Below are positions 18,917-27,508 of a stretch of DNA of 64,000 nt, in pieces. Source of the stretch: Pseudooceanicola sp050897975 (GTDB lineage Bacteria; Pseudomonadota; Alphaproteobacteria; Rhodobacterales; Rhodobacteraceae); assembly GCF_050897975.1 (NCBI RefSeq), contig NZ_JBPAXY010000005.1:455604-519603 (forward strand), in the 5' to 3' direction. The position numbers and the translations under genes were made by a program. Below the pieces are notes generated by a model that was not told where the DNA came from, did not search any database, and was given only the letters and a program-made list of their open reading frames with translations. Each line of letters opens with the position of its first letter. The first letter of the stretch is position 1.

Positions 18917-19162
18917 CTAGTCCAGGCGCGAGCGCACCCAGCGGGTCAGGTAGATGACCGGCCAGCGCAGCACCGACATGCCGCCCAGAAGGACGACCAG
19001 CCCGGCCCAGGGGCCATGCTGCATGGTGACGAAACCCAGGATCGGGATCCCCAGGGCAATCAGCAGATAGGCCCGGCTCCAATGGTCATCCCGCGAGGGG
19101 ACCATGGCCAGGACATTGGCCGCGACACCCCAAAGGGCGGCGAGAAGAATCGATTCGCTCAT
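18917..19162 (-). CDS. DUF2484 family small membrane protein
   Basis: 81 residues, matching my memory of DUF2484: SILLAALWGVAANVLAMVPS, a DDHWSRAYLLIALGIPILGFV span and GLVVLLGGMSVLRWPVIYL. Two or three membrane spans; no known activity. DUF2484 genes sit between murC and murB in many Rhodobacteraceae, so the location supports the call. The ATG at 19162 was chosen because the frame upstream (to 19297) reads Lys/Pro/Arg-rich and non-family, and GGAGGCAG precedes the ATG. Confidence 0.8.
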   Translation of the reverse strand: MSESILLAALWGVAANVLAMVPSRDDHWSRAYLLIALGIPILGFVTMQHGPWAGLVVLLGGMSVLRWPVIYLTRWVRSRLD

Positions 19163-19297
19163 CGGCTGCCTCCTTGCGCTTTTCGCGGGGGTTTCATCGG
19201 GTGGGACCAGCCAGGGGTTCCTGGCGCCTTTGCCCAGTGGATCCAGTCCACCACGGCCCGGAAACACTTTTTTCGCGGCCTGTTGCTCTTTGGCCAT

Positions 19298-19326
19298 AGC
19301 TTACCCGCAAAGCCCTGCATCGACAA
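19298..19326 (-). promoter_or_regulatory. Candidate internal promoter before the DUF2484-murB genes
   Basis: Within the 306-base gap between murC and DUF2484. Minus strand TTGTCG (19326-19321), 17-base spacer, TAAGCT (19303-19298). Four of six and three of six consensus matches. The gap has no gene and is the largest break within the 3' half of the cluster. Confidence 0.35.
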
Positions 19327-19468
19327 GAAAGTTTTCCTGTCGCGCGGCAGCGGAAACGCTGTTGCAGAAAGCGAAGGTCGCCGCCCCGTTCCCCGGGCAG
19401 CGGGAAGGCGCTCATGCCGAAGGCGCCAGAGGCCGCCCTGCCCCTGCCGGGGCCGGGCCGCGGGTCGA

Positions 19469-20866
19469 TCAGGCGGTCAGGCGGTCGGCCAGGCGGTTGG
19501 CCCAGGCCGAGATCGTGCCCGCACCAAGGCAGACCACCATGTCACCCGGCTGGGCCTGTTCGCGCACCAGCCGTTCCAGATCCTCTTCCGAGGTGATGGC
19601 CCGGGCGTGGCGGTGTCCGTGGCGGATCATCCCCGCCACCAGGTCATCGCGCGAGGCGCCGGGAATGGGATCCTCGCCCGCCGCATAGACCTCGGCGATG
19701 GCGACCACGTCGGCTTCGTTGAAGCAGGCGCAGAAATCCTCGAACAGGGAGTGCAGGCGGGAATAGCGGTGCGGCTGGTGCACGGCGATCACCCGGCCCT
19801 CGGTCGCCTGGCGGGCGGCCTTCAGCACGGCGGCGATCTCGACCGGGTGGTGGCCGTAATCGTCGATGATGACCACGCCGTTGGCCTCGCCCACCTTGGT
19901 GAAGCGGCGGTTCACCCCGCCAAAGGCGGCCAGGGCGCTGCGGATCTCGTCCAGCTTCATCCCCAGATGCCGCGCCACCGCCACGGCGGCCAGCGCGTTC
20001 GAGACGTTGTGATCGCCGGGCATCGGCAGGGTGCAGCCCTCGATCACCAGCCCCTCGGCCTGAAGCGCCACATCGAAATGCGCCACCCCCTGCTTGTAGC
20101 TGAGGTTCACCGCCCGCACGTCCGCCTGAGCGTTGAAGCCATAGGTGGCGACGCGGCGGTCGGTGATCTTGCCCACCAGGGCCTGCACCTCGGCATGATC
20201 AGTGCAGCAGACGGCGATACCGTAGAAGGGGATGTTCGACACGAAATCCAGGAAGCCCTGGCGCAGGCTGTCGAAATCGCCCCAGTGGTCCATATGCTCG
20301 GGGTCGATATTGGTGACGATGGCGATCGTCGCGGGCAGGCGGTTGAAGGTGCCGTCGCTTTCGTCCGCCTCGACCACCATCCATTCGCCCAAGCCCACGC
20401 GCGCGTTGGACCCATAGGCATGGATGATCCCGCCGTTGATCACGGTCGGGTCGAAATGGCCCGCGTCCAGCAGGGTGGCCACCATGGTGGTGGTGGTCGT
20501 CTTGCCATGGGTGCCTGCCACGGCGATGTTGGATTTCAGCCGCATCAACTCGGCCAGCATCTCGGCGCGGCGCACCACCGGCAGGCCGCGCAGGCGCGCC
20601 TCGTCCAGCTCGGGGTTGCCCGGCTTGATGGCGGAAGAGATCACCACCACCTGCGCCCCATCCAGGTTCTCGGCCCGCTGCCCTTCGAAGACATGGGCGC
20701 CCAGCCCCTCCAGCCTTTCGGTGATGGGCGAGCGTTTCAGGTCAGAGCCCTGCACCGTGTAGCCGTGGTTCAGCAGCACTTCGGCGATGCCCGACATGCC
20801 GATGCCGCCGATGCCCACGAAATGGATGGGGCCCACGTCTCCGGGCAGTTTGGTGGCGGCATTCAT
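19469..20866 (-). CDS. murC: UDP-N-acetylmuramate--L-alanine ligase MurC
   Basis: 465 residues, ATP-dependent ligase that adds the first amino acid of the peptidoglycan stem. N-terminal Rossmann motif FVGIGGIGMSGIAEVL, ATP-binding GTHGKTTTTTMVATLL near residue 118, and EADESDGTFNRLP in the central domain fit MurC. The C-terminal domain has HQPHRYSRLHSLFEDF, another family mark. Starts 4 bases after the murG stop, so coupling with murG is likely. Confidence 0.97.
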   Translation of the reverse strand: MNAATKLPGDVGPIHFVGIGGIGMSGIAEVLLNHGYTVQGSDLKRSPITERLEGLGAHVFEGQRAENLDGAQVVVISSAIKPGNPELDEARLRGLPVVRRAEMLAELMRLKSNIAVAGTHGKTTTTTMVATLLDAGHFDPTVINGGIIHAYGSNARVGLGEWMVVEADESDGTFNRLPATIAIVTNIDPEHMDHWGDFDSLRQGFLDFVSNIPFYGIAVCCTDHAEVQALVGKITDRRVATYGFNAQADVRAVNLSYKQGVAHFDVALQAEGLVIEGCTLPMPGDHNVSNALAAVAVARHLGMKLDEIRSALAAFGGVNRRFTKVGEANGVVIIDDYGHHPVEIAAVLKAARQATEGRVIAVHQPHRYSRLHSLFEDFCACFNEADVVAIAEVYAAGEDPIPGASRDDLVAGMIRHGHRHARAITSEEDLERLVREQAQPGDMVVCLGAGTISAWANRLADRLTA

Positions 20867-20870
20867 CGGT

Positions 20871-21992
20871 TCAGTCCTCTTTCGTCGTCTTCGTCATGGC
20901 GCGCATGGCCAGCTCTTCGACCATGTCGGCCAGGGTCTCGGCGGCTTCGGGCTTGCCCAGGGACAGGGCGGCCCGGGCCATCTGCTCTGCCCCCTGGGGA
21001 TGGTCAAGGACAAGCTGGATGTTCTCGGCCAGGCTGTCCGGCGTGAACTTGCTTTCGGGCATGACGATGGCGGCGCCCGCCTCGGCCAGGCCACGGGCAT
21101 TGGCGGTCTGCTCGTCGCGGATGGCGATGGCCAGCGGCACCAGGATCGACGGGCGGCCGATCACCGACAGATCGGCGATGGTCGAGGCGCCCGCGCGGGT
21201 GATCACCAGCTGCGCCTCGGACATGCGGCGGGGCACGTCGTGGAAGAAGGGCTCGACCTCGGCGTCGACACCGTGATCGGCGTAGAACTGCGCCACGCGC
21301 TCCATATCCTCGGGCCGCGCCTGTTGGGCGACGCGGATATTGGCGCGGGCCGCCTCCGGCAGGGCGGCGATGGCGGCGGGCACCACGTCGGAAAGGATGC
21401 GCGCGCCCTGGCTGCCGCCCATCACGAGAACCGACATCGGGTAATCGCCCGGCGCGATATAGCCCGCGCCCGCGCGGTCGCGGATCGCGGCGCGCACCGG
21501 GTTGCCCACATGCCAGCCCTCGACGCCCTCGGGCAGTTCGGTCGGCCAGGTGCCGCAGGCGATGGCATCGACCCGGGTCGCGAAGACCTGGTTCACCCGG
21601 CCCAGTACGCCGTTCTGTTCATGGATCATGCGCGGCTTCTTCAGCAGGAAGGCCGCGGCCATGGCCGGGATCGCCGGATAGCCGCCAAAGCCCACCACCG
21701 CCGCCGGGCGGTCGCGCCACATGCGGAAGGTGGCGCCCAGGACACCGGCGGCGATGCGCAGGGGCACCACGGCCTTGGCCAGCAGACCGCCGCGCGCAAA
21801 GGTGGCCGAGGAGAGCTGTTCCACCTCGACCTCTTTCGGGAAACCGCCCGCATAGCGCGCGCCGCGCGCATCCGTGGACAGTTTCACCCGCCAGCCACGG
21901 GCCAGCATCTCCTCGGCCAGGGATTGGGCGGGGAACATATGGCCACCGGTGCCGCCGGCAGCGATGACAAGTAGGGGGGCGTCCAGGTTCAT
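20871..21992 (-). CDS. murG: UDP-GlcNAc:undecaprenyl-pyrophosphoryl-MurNAc-pentapeptide transferase MurG
   Basis: 373 residues, GT28 glycosyltransferase that turns lipid I into lipid II at the inner face of the membrane. N-terminal G loop AAGGTGGHMFPAQSLAEEM, a second loop VVGFGGYPAIPAMAAAF, HEQNGVLGRVNQ, and the UDP-GlcNAc site VMGGSQGARIL and TRAGASTIADL. Starts 7 bases after ftsW and ends 4 bases before murC. Confidence 0.97.
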   Translation of the reverse strand: MNLDAPLLVIAAGGTGGHMFPAQSLAEEMLARGWRVKLSTDARGARYAGGFPKEVEVEQLSSATFARGGLLAKAVVPLRIAAGVLGATFRMWRDRPAAVVGFGGYPAIPAMAAAFLLKKPRMIHEQNGVLGRVNQVFATRVDAIACGTWPTELPEGVEGWHVGNPVRAAIRDRAGAGYIAPGDYPMSVLVMGGSQGARILSDVVPAAIAALPEAARANIRVAQQARPEDMERVAQFYADHGVDAEVEPFFHDVPRRMSEAQLVITRAGASTIADLSVIGRPSILVPLAIAIRDEQTANARGLAEAGAAIVMPESKFTPDSLAENIQLVLDHPQGAEQMARAALSLGKPEAAETLADMVEELAMRAMTKTTKED

Positions 21993-21999
21993 CTTGTTC

Positions 22000-23166
22000 T
22001 TAACGTCCTCGGCCCACCAGAAGATCGACGATCTGGTTCTGGGGGCGGGTTCGGGTAAAGGCCAGCAACATCCCCACGGCGATCCCCCCCGCGATCAGCG
22101 AAGAGCCCCCGTAGGAGACGAAGGGCAGCGTCATGCCCTTGGCGGGCAGCAGGCGCACGGCGACGCCCATGTTGATCATCGCCTGCACGCCAAAGACGGC
22201 GGCCAGCCCGGTGCCCGCCAGGCGGGTGAAGGGGTCGCGTTCCTTCATCAGCCGGGTAAAGCTGCGCAGCACCACGGTGGCGTAAAGGGCGATGATGATC
22301 ATCACCAGGACCAGGCCGTATTCCTCGGCCGCCACGGCGATGATGAAATCCGTATGGGCATCGGGAAGCGACATCTTCACCCGCCCCTCGCCGACACCGA
22401 CGCCGAAGAAGCCGCCCTCGCGGATGGCATTGGCGGCAAAGCCCAGCTGGGTGGTCGGATCGACCTCTTGCGCCAGGAAACCGTCGATGCGGCGCGCAAA
22501 GTGGTCCGAGCTTTCATAGGCCACCGTGCCGCCCAGCACCACCAGACCGGCGATACCGACCAGCAGCAGCATCGGGGCACCGGCGACGAAATACATCACC
22601 CCCCAGCCGAACAGGATCAGGCTGGCCTGGCCGAAGTCGGGTTGCAGGATCAGCATCATGACGATGACGCACATGATCACGAAGGAATAGGCGCGGCCCG
22701 GAGGCCCGTTGATCTCTTGCGCGGCGGACATCATCCAGGCGGCCACCACGACGAAGACGGGTTTGAGGAACTCCGAGGGCTGCACCGAGGCGAAGCCCAG
22801 AGAGTACCAGCGTGTCGCCCCCTTGCCGAAGTCGGTGCCGAAGATCGGCAGCGCGGCCAGGGCGACAAAGGCCAGGGCAAAGCCGATGGTGGCCAGCCGC
22901 CGCACCGTCGCGGGCGTCATCATCGAGGTGATCACCATCGCCGTCAGCGCCAGCGCGCCGAAGAAGGCCTGCCGCTGCACGTAGTAGAAGGGGGCCTCGC
23001 CATTGCGTTCCGCCAGCGGCGGAGAGGCCGCGAAGCCCAGCAAAAGCCCGACCCCGAAAAGACCCAGGATGCAGGCCAGGGTCAGCTTGTCCACCGTGCG
23101 CCACCACTTGGGAACCACCGGTTCGCCATCCCGCACGGGGATGGCGCCATATACCATCTCAGTCAT
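22000..23166 (-). CDS. ftsW: Peptidoglycan polymerase FtsW (SEDS family)
   Basis: 388 residues with about ten membrane spans. SEDS glycosyltransferase that polymerises septal peptidoglycan with FtsI. Family marks: SVQPSEFLKPVFVVVAAW, VMMLILQPDFGQA and the C-terminal GMTLPFVSYGGSSLIAGGIAVGMLL. The N-terminal cytoplasmic tail (about 35 residues) contains PVVPKWWRTVDK. The ATG at 23166 begins MTEMVYGAIPV, as in relatives; an in-frame ATG at 23211 gives an unlikely basic tail. It starts a new run after the inverted flavoprotein gene, so it must have a promoter in 23167-23390. Confidence 0.95.
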   Translation of the reverse strand: MTEMVYGAIPVRDGEPVVPKWWRTVDKLTLACILGLFGVGLLLGFAASPPLAERNGEAPFYYVQRQAFFGALALTAMVITSMMTPATVRRLATIGFALAFVALAALPIFGTDFGKGATRWYSLGFASVQPSEFLKPVFVVVAAWMMSAAQEINGPPGRAYSFVIMCVIVMMLILQPDFGQASLILFGWGVMYFVAGAPMLLLVGIAGLVVLGGTVAYESSDHFARRIDGFLAQEVDPTTQLGFAANAIREGGFFGVGVGEGRVKMSLPDAHTDFIIAVAAEEYGLVLVMIIIALYATVVLRSFTRLMKERDPFTRLAGTGLAAVFGVQAMINMGVAVRLLPAKGMTLPFVSYGGSSLIAGGIAVGMLLAFTRTRPQNQIVDLLVGRGR

Positions 23167-23390
23167 GACGTCCGCTCGATGCCCGGGTTTCCCGGTGCGC
23201 TGTTGCCTCATCGGGTCCCTTGCCGGGACCTCTGGCGCAAAGTGTAGCCCTTTTGCCGCGCTGAGGCCAGCGCGAAAGCTGTCACGGAATTGTCATGGGC
23301 GCGCCTCCGCCCCTTGCAAATCAGGCCCGGGCGGGGTGGTCCGGCGCGGGCGGGCTTGCGCCCGGGACGCTTCTGCCGCAGGAGGGCGGA

Positions 23391-24566
23391 ATGAACTTCG
23401 ACACGATCATTCTGGGTGCCGGGGCCGCCGGGCTGATGTGCGCCGCCCATGCGGGCGGGCGCGTCCTCTTGGTGGATCACGCCAAACGCCCGGGCGAGAA
23501 GATCCGCATCTCGGGCGGCGGGCGCTGCAACTTCACCAATACCGACGCGGGCCCGGTGAATTTCCTGAGCGCCAACCCGCATTTCGCCAAATCCGCCCTG
23601 GCCCGCTACACGCCCTGGGATTTCGTCGGCCTGGTCAGCGAACACGGCATCGCCTGGCACGAGAAAACCCTGGGCCAGCTTTTCTGCGACGACAGCGCGA
23701 AACAGATCGTGGCCATGCTGACGGGCCTCTGCGAGGCCGCGGGCGTGCGCCTGGCGCTTGAGACCTCGGTCGAGGGGGTCCGCCACGGCCCCGAAGGCTT
23801 CTCGGTGGCGCTGCGCGAGGGGGGCCGGCCGCTGATGGCGCGCGCCCGCAACCTGGTGGTGGCGACGGGGGGCAAGTCGATCCCCAAGATGGGCGCCACC
23901 GGCCTGGCCTATGACATCGCCCGCCAGTTCGGCTTGGAGGTGACGGAAACCCGCCCCGGCCTGGTGCCGCTGACCTTCCCCGAGGGCCGCTTTGCCGCGC
24001 TGTCGGGCCTGTCGCTGCCCGCGCGCGTCACCAGCGGCCATGCCTTCGACGAGGCGCTGCTGTTCACCCACCGGGGGCTTTCGGGGCCCGCGGTGCTTCA
24101 GGCCAGTTCCTACTGGCGCGAGGGCGAGGCGATCACGGTGAACCTGCTACCCGGCGCCGATCCTTTCGAGGCCCTACGCGCGGCGCGGCCCCAGGTCGGG
24201 CGGCGCAGCCTGATCCGCAGCCTGGATGCCCTGCTGCCCGCGCGGCTGGCCGATCACCTGGGCGCGGCCTGGGGCCTGTCGGGCAACCTGGCCGATCAGT
24301 CCGACCGGGCCCTGCGCGATCTGGCCGACCGGCTGACCGGCTGGACCCTGACGCCTTCGGGCAGCGAGGGCTACCGCACCGCCGAGGTCACCCTGGGCGG
24401 GGTCAACACCGCGGGGCTGGATAGCAAGACCCTGGCCGCCAAGTCCCTGCCCCAGCTGTATTTCATCGGCGAATGCGTCGATGTGACGGGCTGGCTGGGC
24501 GGCTATAACTTCCAATGGGCCTGGTCCAGCGCCATGGCCGCCGCCGAGGCCCTGCGCGCCGGGTAA
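23391..24566 (+). CDS. HI0933/BaiN-type FAD-dependent flavoprotein (TIGR03862-like)
   Basis: 391 residues, a Rossmann flavoprotein of the HI0933 family. FAD motif IILGAGAAGLMCAAHAG at residues 5-21, then ISGGGRCNFTNTD, VVATGGKSIPKMGATGLAYDIA, LLFTHRGLSGPAVLQASSYW and near the end GECVDVTGWLGGYNFQWAWSSAMAAAEAL. The physiological substrate is unknown; BaiN itself reduces bile-acid intermediates, which need not apply here. It is the only plus-strand gene inside the dcw cluster, between murD (convergent) and ftsW (divergent). The ATG at 23391 has GGAGGGCGGA upstream. The gap to murD holds a hairpin GGCGGGG/CCCCGCC (24573-24590). Confidence 0.85.
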   Translation: MNFDTIILGAGAAGLMCAAHAGGRVLLVDHAKRPGEKIRISGGGRCNFTNTDAGPVNFLSANPHFAKSALARYTPWDFVGLVSEHGIAWHEKTLGQLFCDDSAKQIVAMLTGLCEAAGVRLALETSVEGVRHGPEGFSVALREGGRPLMARARNLVVATGGKSIPKMGATGLAYDIARQFGLEVTETRPGLVPLTFPEGRFAALSGLSLPARVTSGHAFDEALLFTHRGLSGPAVLQASSYWREGEAITVNLLPGADPFEALRAARPQVGRRSLIRSLDALLPARLADHLGAAWGLSGNLADQSDRALRDLADRLTGWTLTPSGSEGYRTAEVTLGGVNTAGLDSKTLAAKSLPQLYFIGECVDVTGWLGGYNFQWAWSSAMAAAEALRAG

Positions 24567-24625
24567 GAGGATGGCGGGGTGACCCCCGCCCTACGGGCCT
24601 CAGCGACAGACACCCCGCCTCTGGC

Positions 24626-26029
24626 TCAGCCCTCCAGGACGCGCGCCACCTGGGCCGCGAAATCCTCGCCGCGTTTCTCGAAACTGTCGTACTGGTCGAA
24701 ACTGGCCGCCGCAGGCGCCAGAAGCACCGTCTCGCCCGGCTCTGCCTCGGCGGCGGCGCGGGCCACGGCCCTGGCCATGTCGGTGCAGACCTCGGCCTCG
24801 ACCCCCTTCAGCTGCATGGCGAAATCGGCGGCCTCGCGGCCGATCACATAGGCCTTCACCACCTCGCCCGTGGCCGCCAGCAGCGGGTCCAGCCCGCCCT
24901 CTTTCTGCAAGCCCCCGCAGATCCAGCGAATGCGTTTGAAGGCGCCAAGGGCCTGTCTGGCGCTGTCCACATTGGTGGCCTTGCTGTCGTTGACGAAGGT
25001 CACGCCGCCCGCCTCGGCGATCCGTTGCGACCGGTGCGGCAGGCCCTCGAAACTGTGGAAGGCGCCTTCGATCACCCGGGGTGCCAGGCCAAGGCTACGC
25101 GCCACCGCATAGGCGGCGCAGGCGTTCTGGTGGTTATGGGCGCCGGGCAGCCCTGCCACCGCGCGCAGGTCGATACTGCCCACCTGACGGCCCTTGCGGT
25201 ATTCCGACAGGAAGCCCTTGCGGGCAAAGACCAGCCAGCCCGGCCCGGCCAGCTTCTGCCCCGAAGAGATGCGGATCACCCGGTCGTCCGCCGCCCCTTC
25301 CGAGAGCTGCCCGGCCAGGAACATCCCCTCGGCCTCGTCCACGCCGATCACCGCCCGGTCCGGGCCCCCTTCCGCGAAAAGGCGCCGCTTGGCGGCGAAA
25401 TAGCCGCCCAGCCCGGCGTGCCGGTCCAGGTGATCAGGCGAGAGATTGGTGAAGACGGCCACGTCCGGGGTCAGGGCGCGGGCCAGCTCGGTCTGGTAGG
25501 AGCTCAGTTCCAGCACCACCACGCCGCCGTCGCCGGGGGGCGAGATATCCAGCACGCCGCGCCCGATATTGCCCGCCAGCTGCACCTCGCGGCCCGCCTC
25601 GGCCAGCACATGGGCAATCAGCGCCGAGGTGGTCGACTTGCCGTTCGAGCCGGTGACCGCCACCACCTTGGGCGGCGTGTCGAAGTCGATCCAGTCCCCC
25701 TGCCCCAGCGAGCGGAAGAAGAGGCCGATGTCATTGTCCACCGGCACCCCCGCGGCCAGGGCATTGGCGATGGCGGGATGCGGGCGCGGGTAGAGATGCG
25801 GGATACCCGGCGAGGTCACCAGACAGGCCAGCCCCTCGACTCCCTGGGGCCTGGTCAGGTCGCGCAACTCCAACCCCTCGGCTGCCGCGATCTCGGCGGC
25901 GCGCGGCCCGTCGTCCCAGGCCACCACATGGGCGCCACCGGAGCGCAACGCCCGGGCCGCCGCCAGCCCGGACCGTCCGAGCCCCAGAATGGCCACCTGC
26001 TGCCCTGCGAACCCATCGACCGGAATCAT
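24626..26029 (-). CDS. murD: UDP-N-acetylmuramoyl-L-alanine--D-glutamate ligase MurD
   Basis: 467 residues, adds D-glutamate to the stem peptide in the cytoplasm. The N-terminal domain has VAILGLGRSGLAAARAL, ATP motif GSNGKST at 127-133, the central LELSSYQTELA and FTNLSPDHLDRH, and VNDSKATNVDSARQAL in the C-terminal half. Starts MIPVDGFAGQQVAILGLG. A 338-base repeat-filled gap separates it from mraY upstream, the largest break in the 5' half of the cluster. Confidence 0.97.
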   Translation of the reverse strand: MIPVDGFAGQQVAILGLGRSGLAAARALRSGGAHVVAWDDGPRAAEIAAAEGLELRDLTRPQGVEGLACLVTSPGIPHLYPRPHPAIANALAAGVPVDNDIGLFFRSLGQGDWIDFDTPPKVVAVTGSNGKSTTSALIAHVLAEAGREVQLAGNIGRGVLDISPPGDGGVVVLELSSYQTELARALTPDVAVFTNLSPDHLDRHAGLGGYFAAKRRLFAEGGPDRAVIGVDEAEGMFLAGQLSEGAADDRVIRISSGQKLAGPGWLVFARKGFLSEYRKGRQVGSIDLRAVAGLPGAHNHQNACAAYAVARSLGLAPRVIEGAFHSFEGLPHRSQRIAEAGGVTFVNDSKATNVDSARQALGAFKRIRWICGGLQKEGGLDPLLAATGEVVKAYVIGREAADFAMQLKGVEAEVCTDMARAVARAAAEAEPGETVLLAPAAASFDQYDSFEKRGEDFAAQVARVLEG

Positions 26030-26367
26030 GCGCGTCTCCTTCTAAGTGCACGGCCCGGACAGTGCCCCCGGAGCATGGGGAGTTGCAAGCTGGTCGCGGG
26101 GGGCCGCCTCCGGCGGGAGTATTTTGGGCCCAGTGAAAGAGCGGGGGCATGGGCGAAAGAGGCGCCGGGGACATACATGGTCAGCGTGCCGAGCGCGGGG
26201 GGCCGAAAGTGGGCCAGCCAGCTGGGAGAGGCGCGCGCCCGGCCCGAAGGCGAAAGGCCGGCCCGAGGCGGACCGGCCCTTTTCCATTTTTTGGCCAGAA
26301 ATATCCCGGGGGTATCTCCGGCACGGAGACTGGGGCAGCGCCCCCTGCCCCCTCGGGCGCTAAGCGT
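26030..26367. repeat. Gap between mraY and murD with two dispersed repeat cores (R4)
   Basis: No gene is supported. Plus-strand core GGGAGTATTTTGGGCCCAGTG near 26115-26135 and a minus-strand core at 26290-26312 (TTTTTTGGCCAGAAATATCCC on plus, two adjoining pieces) face each other. The rest is GC-rich. Such a repeat insertion inside dcw suggests that murD may need its own promoter or long read-through. Confidence 0.6.
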
Positions 26368-27450
26368 TTAGCGCAGCTTCAGCGTGGCCAGGCCGACGAT
26401 GGCCAGGATCAGCGAGATGATCCAGAAGCGGATGACGATGGTCGGTTCCGCCCAGCCCTTCTTTTCGTAGTGGTGATGGATCGGCGCCATCAGGAAGACC
26501 CGTTTGCCGGTGCGCTTGAAATAGGCGACCTGGATGATCACCGACAGCGCCTCGACCACGAAGAGGCCGCCGACAATGCCCAGAACGATCTCGTGCTTGG
26601 TGGCCACGGCGATGGCGCCAAGGGCGCCACCGAGCGCCAGCGAGCCGGTGTCGCCCATGAAGACCGCCGCCGGGGGGGCGTTGTACCACAAAAAGCCCAG
26701 GCCGCCGCCGATCAGGCCCGAGACGAAGATCACGATCTCGCCCGTGCCGGGGACGTAGTGCAGGCCCAGGTAATCGGTGAAAGTGGTGTTGCCGACGAAA
26801 TAGGCGATGATGCCAAGGGCGGCAGAGGCGATCATCACCGGCATGATCGCCAGCCCGTCCAGACCGTCGGTCAGGTTCACCGCATTGGCCGCGCCGACGA
26901 TCACGAACATGGCGAAGGGCACGAAGAAGACACCGAGGTGCAGCAGCACATCCTTGAACACCGGGAAGGCGATGGCAAAGCGCATCTCCTCGGGGTGGAA
27001 CCACGAGGCCCAGAGTGAGGCCAGCAGAGCGATCAGAAAGCCGAGCGCCAGCCGCATCTTGGCCGAGACCCCGGCGGTGTTCTGTTTCGACACCTTGGCG
27101 TAGTCGTCGGCAAAGCCGATGGCGCCGAAGGACAGGGTCACGAAGAGGACCAGCCAGACATAGGGGTTGTCCCACCGCGCCCAGAGCAGCGTCGCCGTGG
27201 TCAGGGCGCCGACGATCAGCAGCCCGCCCATGGTCGGCGTGCCGGCCTTGGCCAGGTGCCCCTCGGGGCCGTCCGAGCGGATCGGCTGGCCCTTGCCCTG
27301 GCTGCGGCGCAGCACGTTGATCAGGCGCGGGCCGAAGAAGAAGCCGAAGAACAGCGCCGTCAGGAACGCCCCCCCCGCCCGGAAGGTGATGTAGCGGAAA
27401 AGGTTGAACAGGTCACCGCCATCGGACAGGGCGGTCAGCCAGTAGAGCAT
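26368..27450 (-). CDS. mraY: Phospho-N-acetylmuramoyl-pentapeptide transferase MraY
   Basis: 360 residues, integral membrane enzyme that makes lipid I from UDP-MurNAc-pentapeptide and undecaprenyl phosphate. About ten spans. Motifs: GQPIRSDGPEGHLAKAGTPTMGG near the N-terminus (GTPTMGG core), FADDYAKV with the catalytic Asp pair, NAVNLTDGLDGLA, GDTGSLALGG and the HHHYEKKGW loop. All are family invariant. It follows murF by 58 bases. Confidence 0.98.
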   Translation of the reverse strand: MLYWLTALSDGGDLFNLFRYITFRAGGAFLTALFFGFFFGPRLINVLRRSQGKGQPIRSDGPEGHLAKAGTPTMGGLLIVGALTTATLLWARWDNPYVWLVLFVTLSFGAIGFADDYAKVSKQNTAGVSAKMRLALGFLIALLASLWASWFHPEEMRFAIAFPVFKDVLLHLGVFFVPFAMFVIVGAANAVNLTDGLDGLAIMPVMIASAALGIIAYFVGNTTFTDYLGLHYVPGTGEIVIFVSGLIGGGLGFLWYNAPPAAVFMGDTGSLALGGALGAIAVATKHEIVLGIVGGLFVVEALSVIIQVAYFKRTGKRVFLMAPIHHHYEKKGWAEPTIVIRFWIISLILAIVGLATLKLR

Positions 27451-27508
27451 CGGGTCAGGGTCCTTTCAGGCGGGCCGCCCGGCAGGGCGCCGGATCGGCG
27501 GGGGCCTC

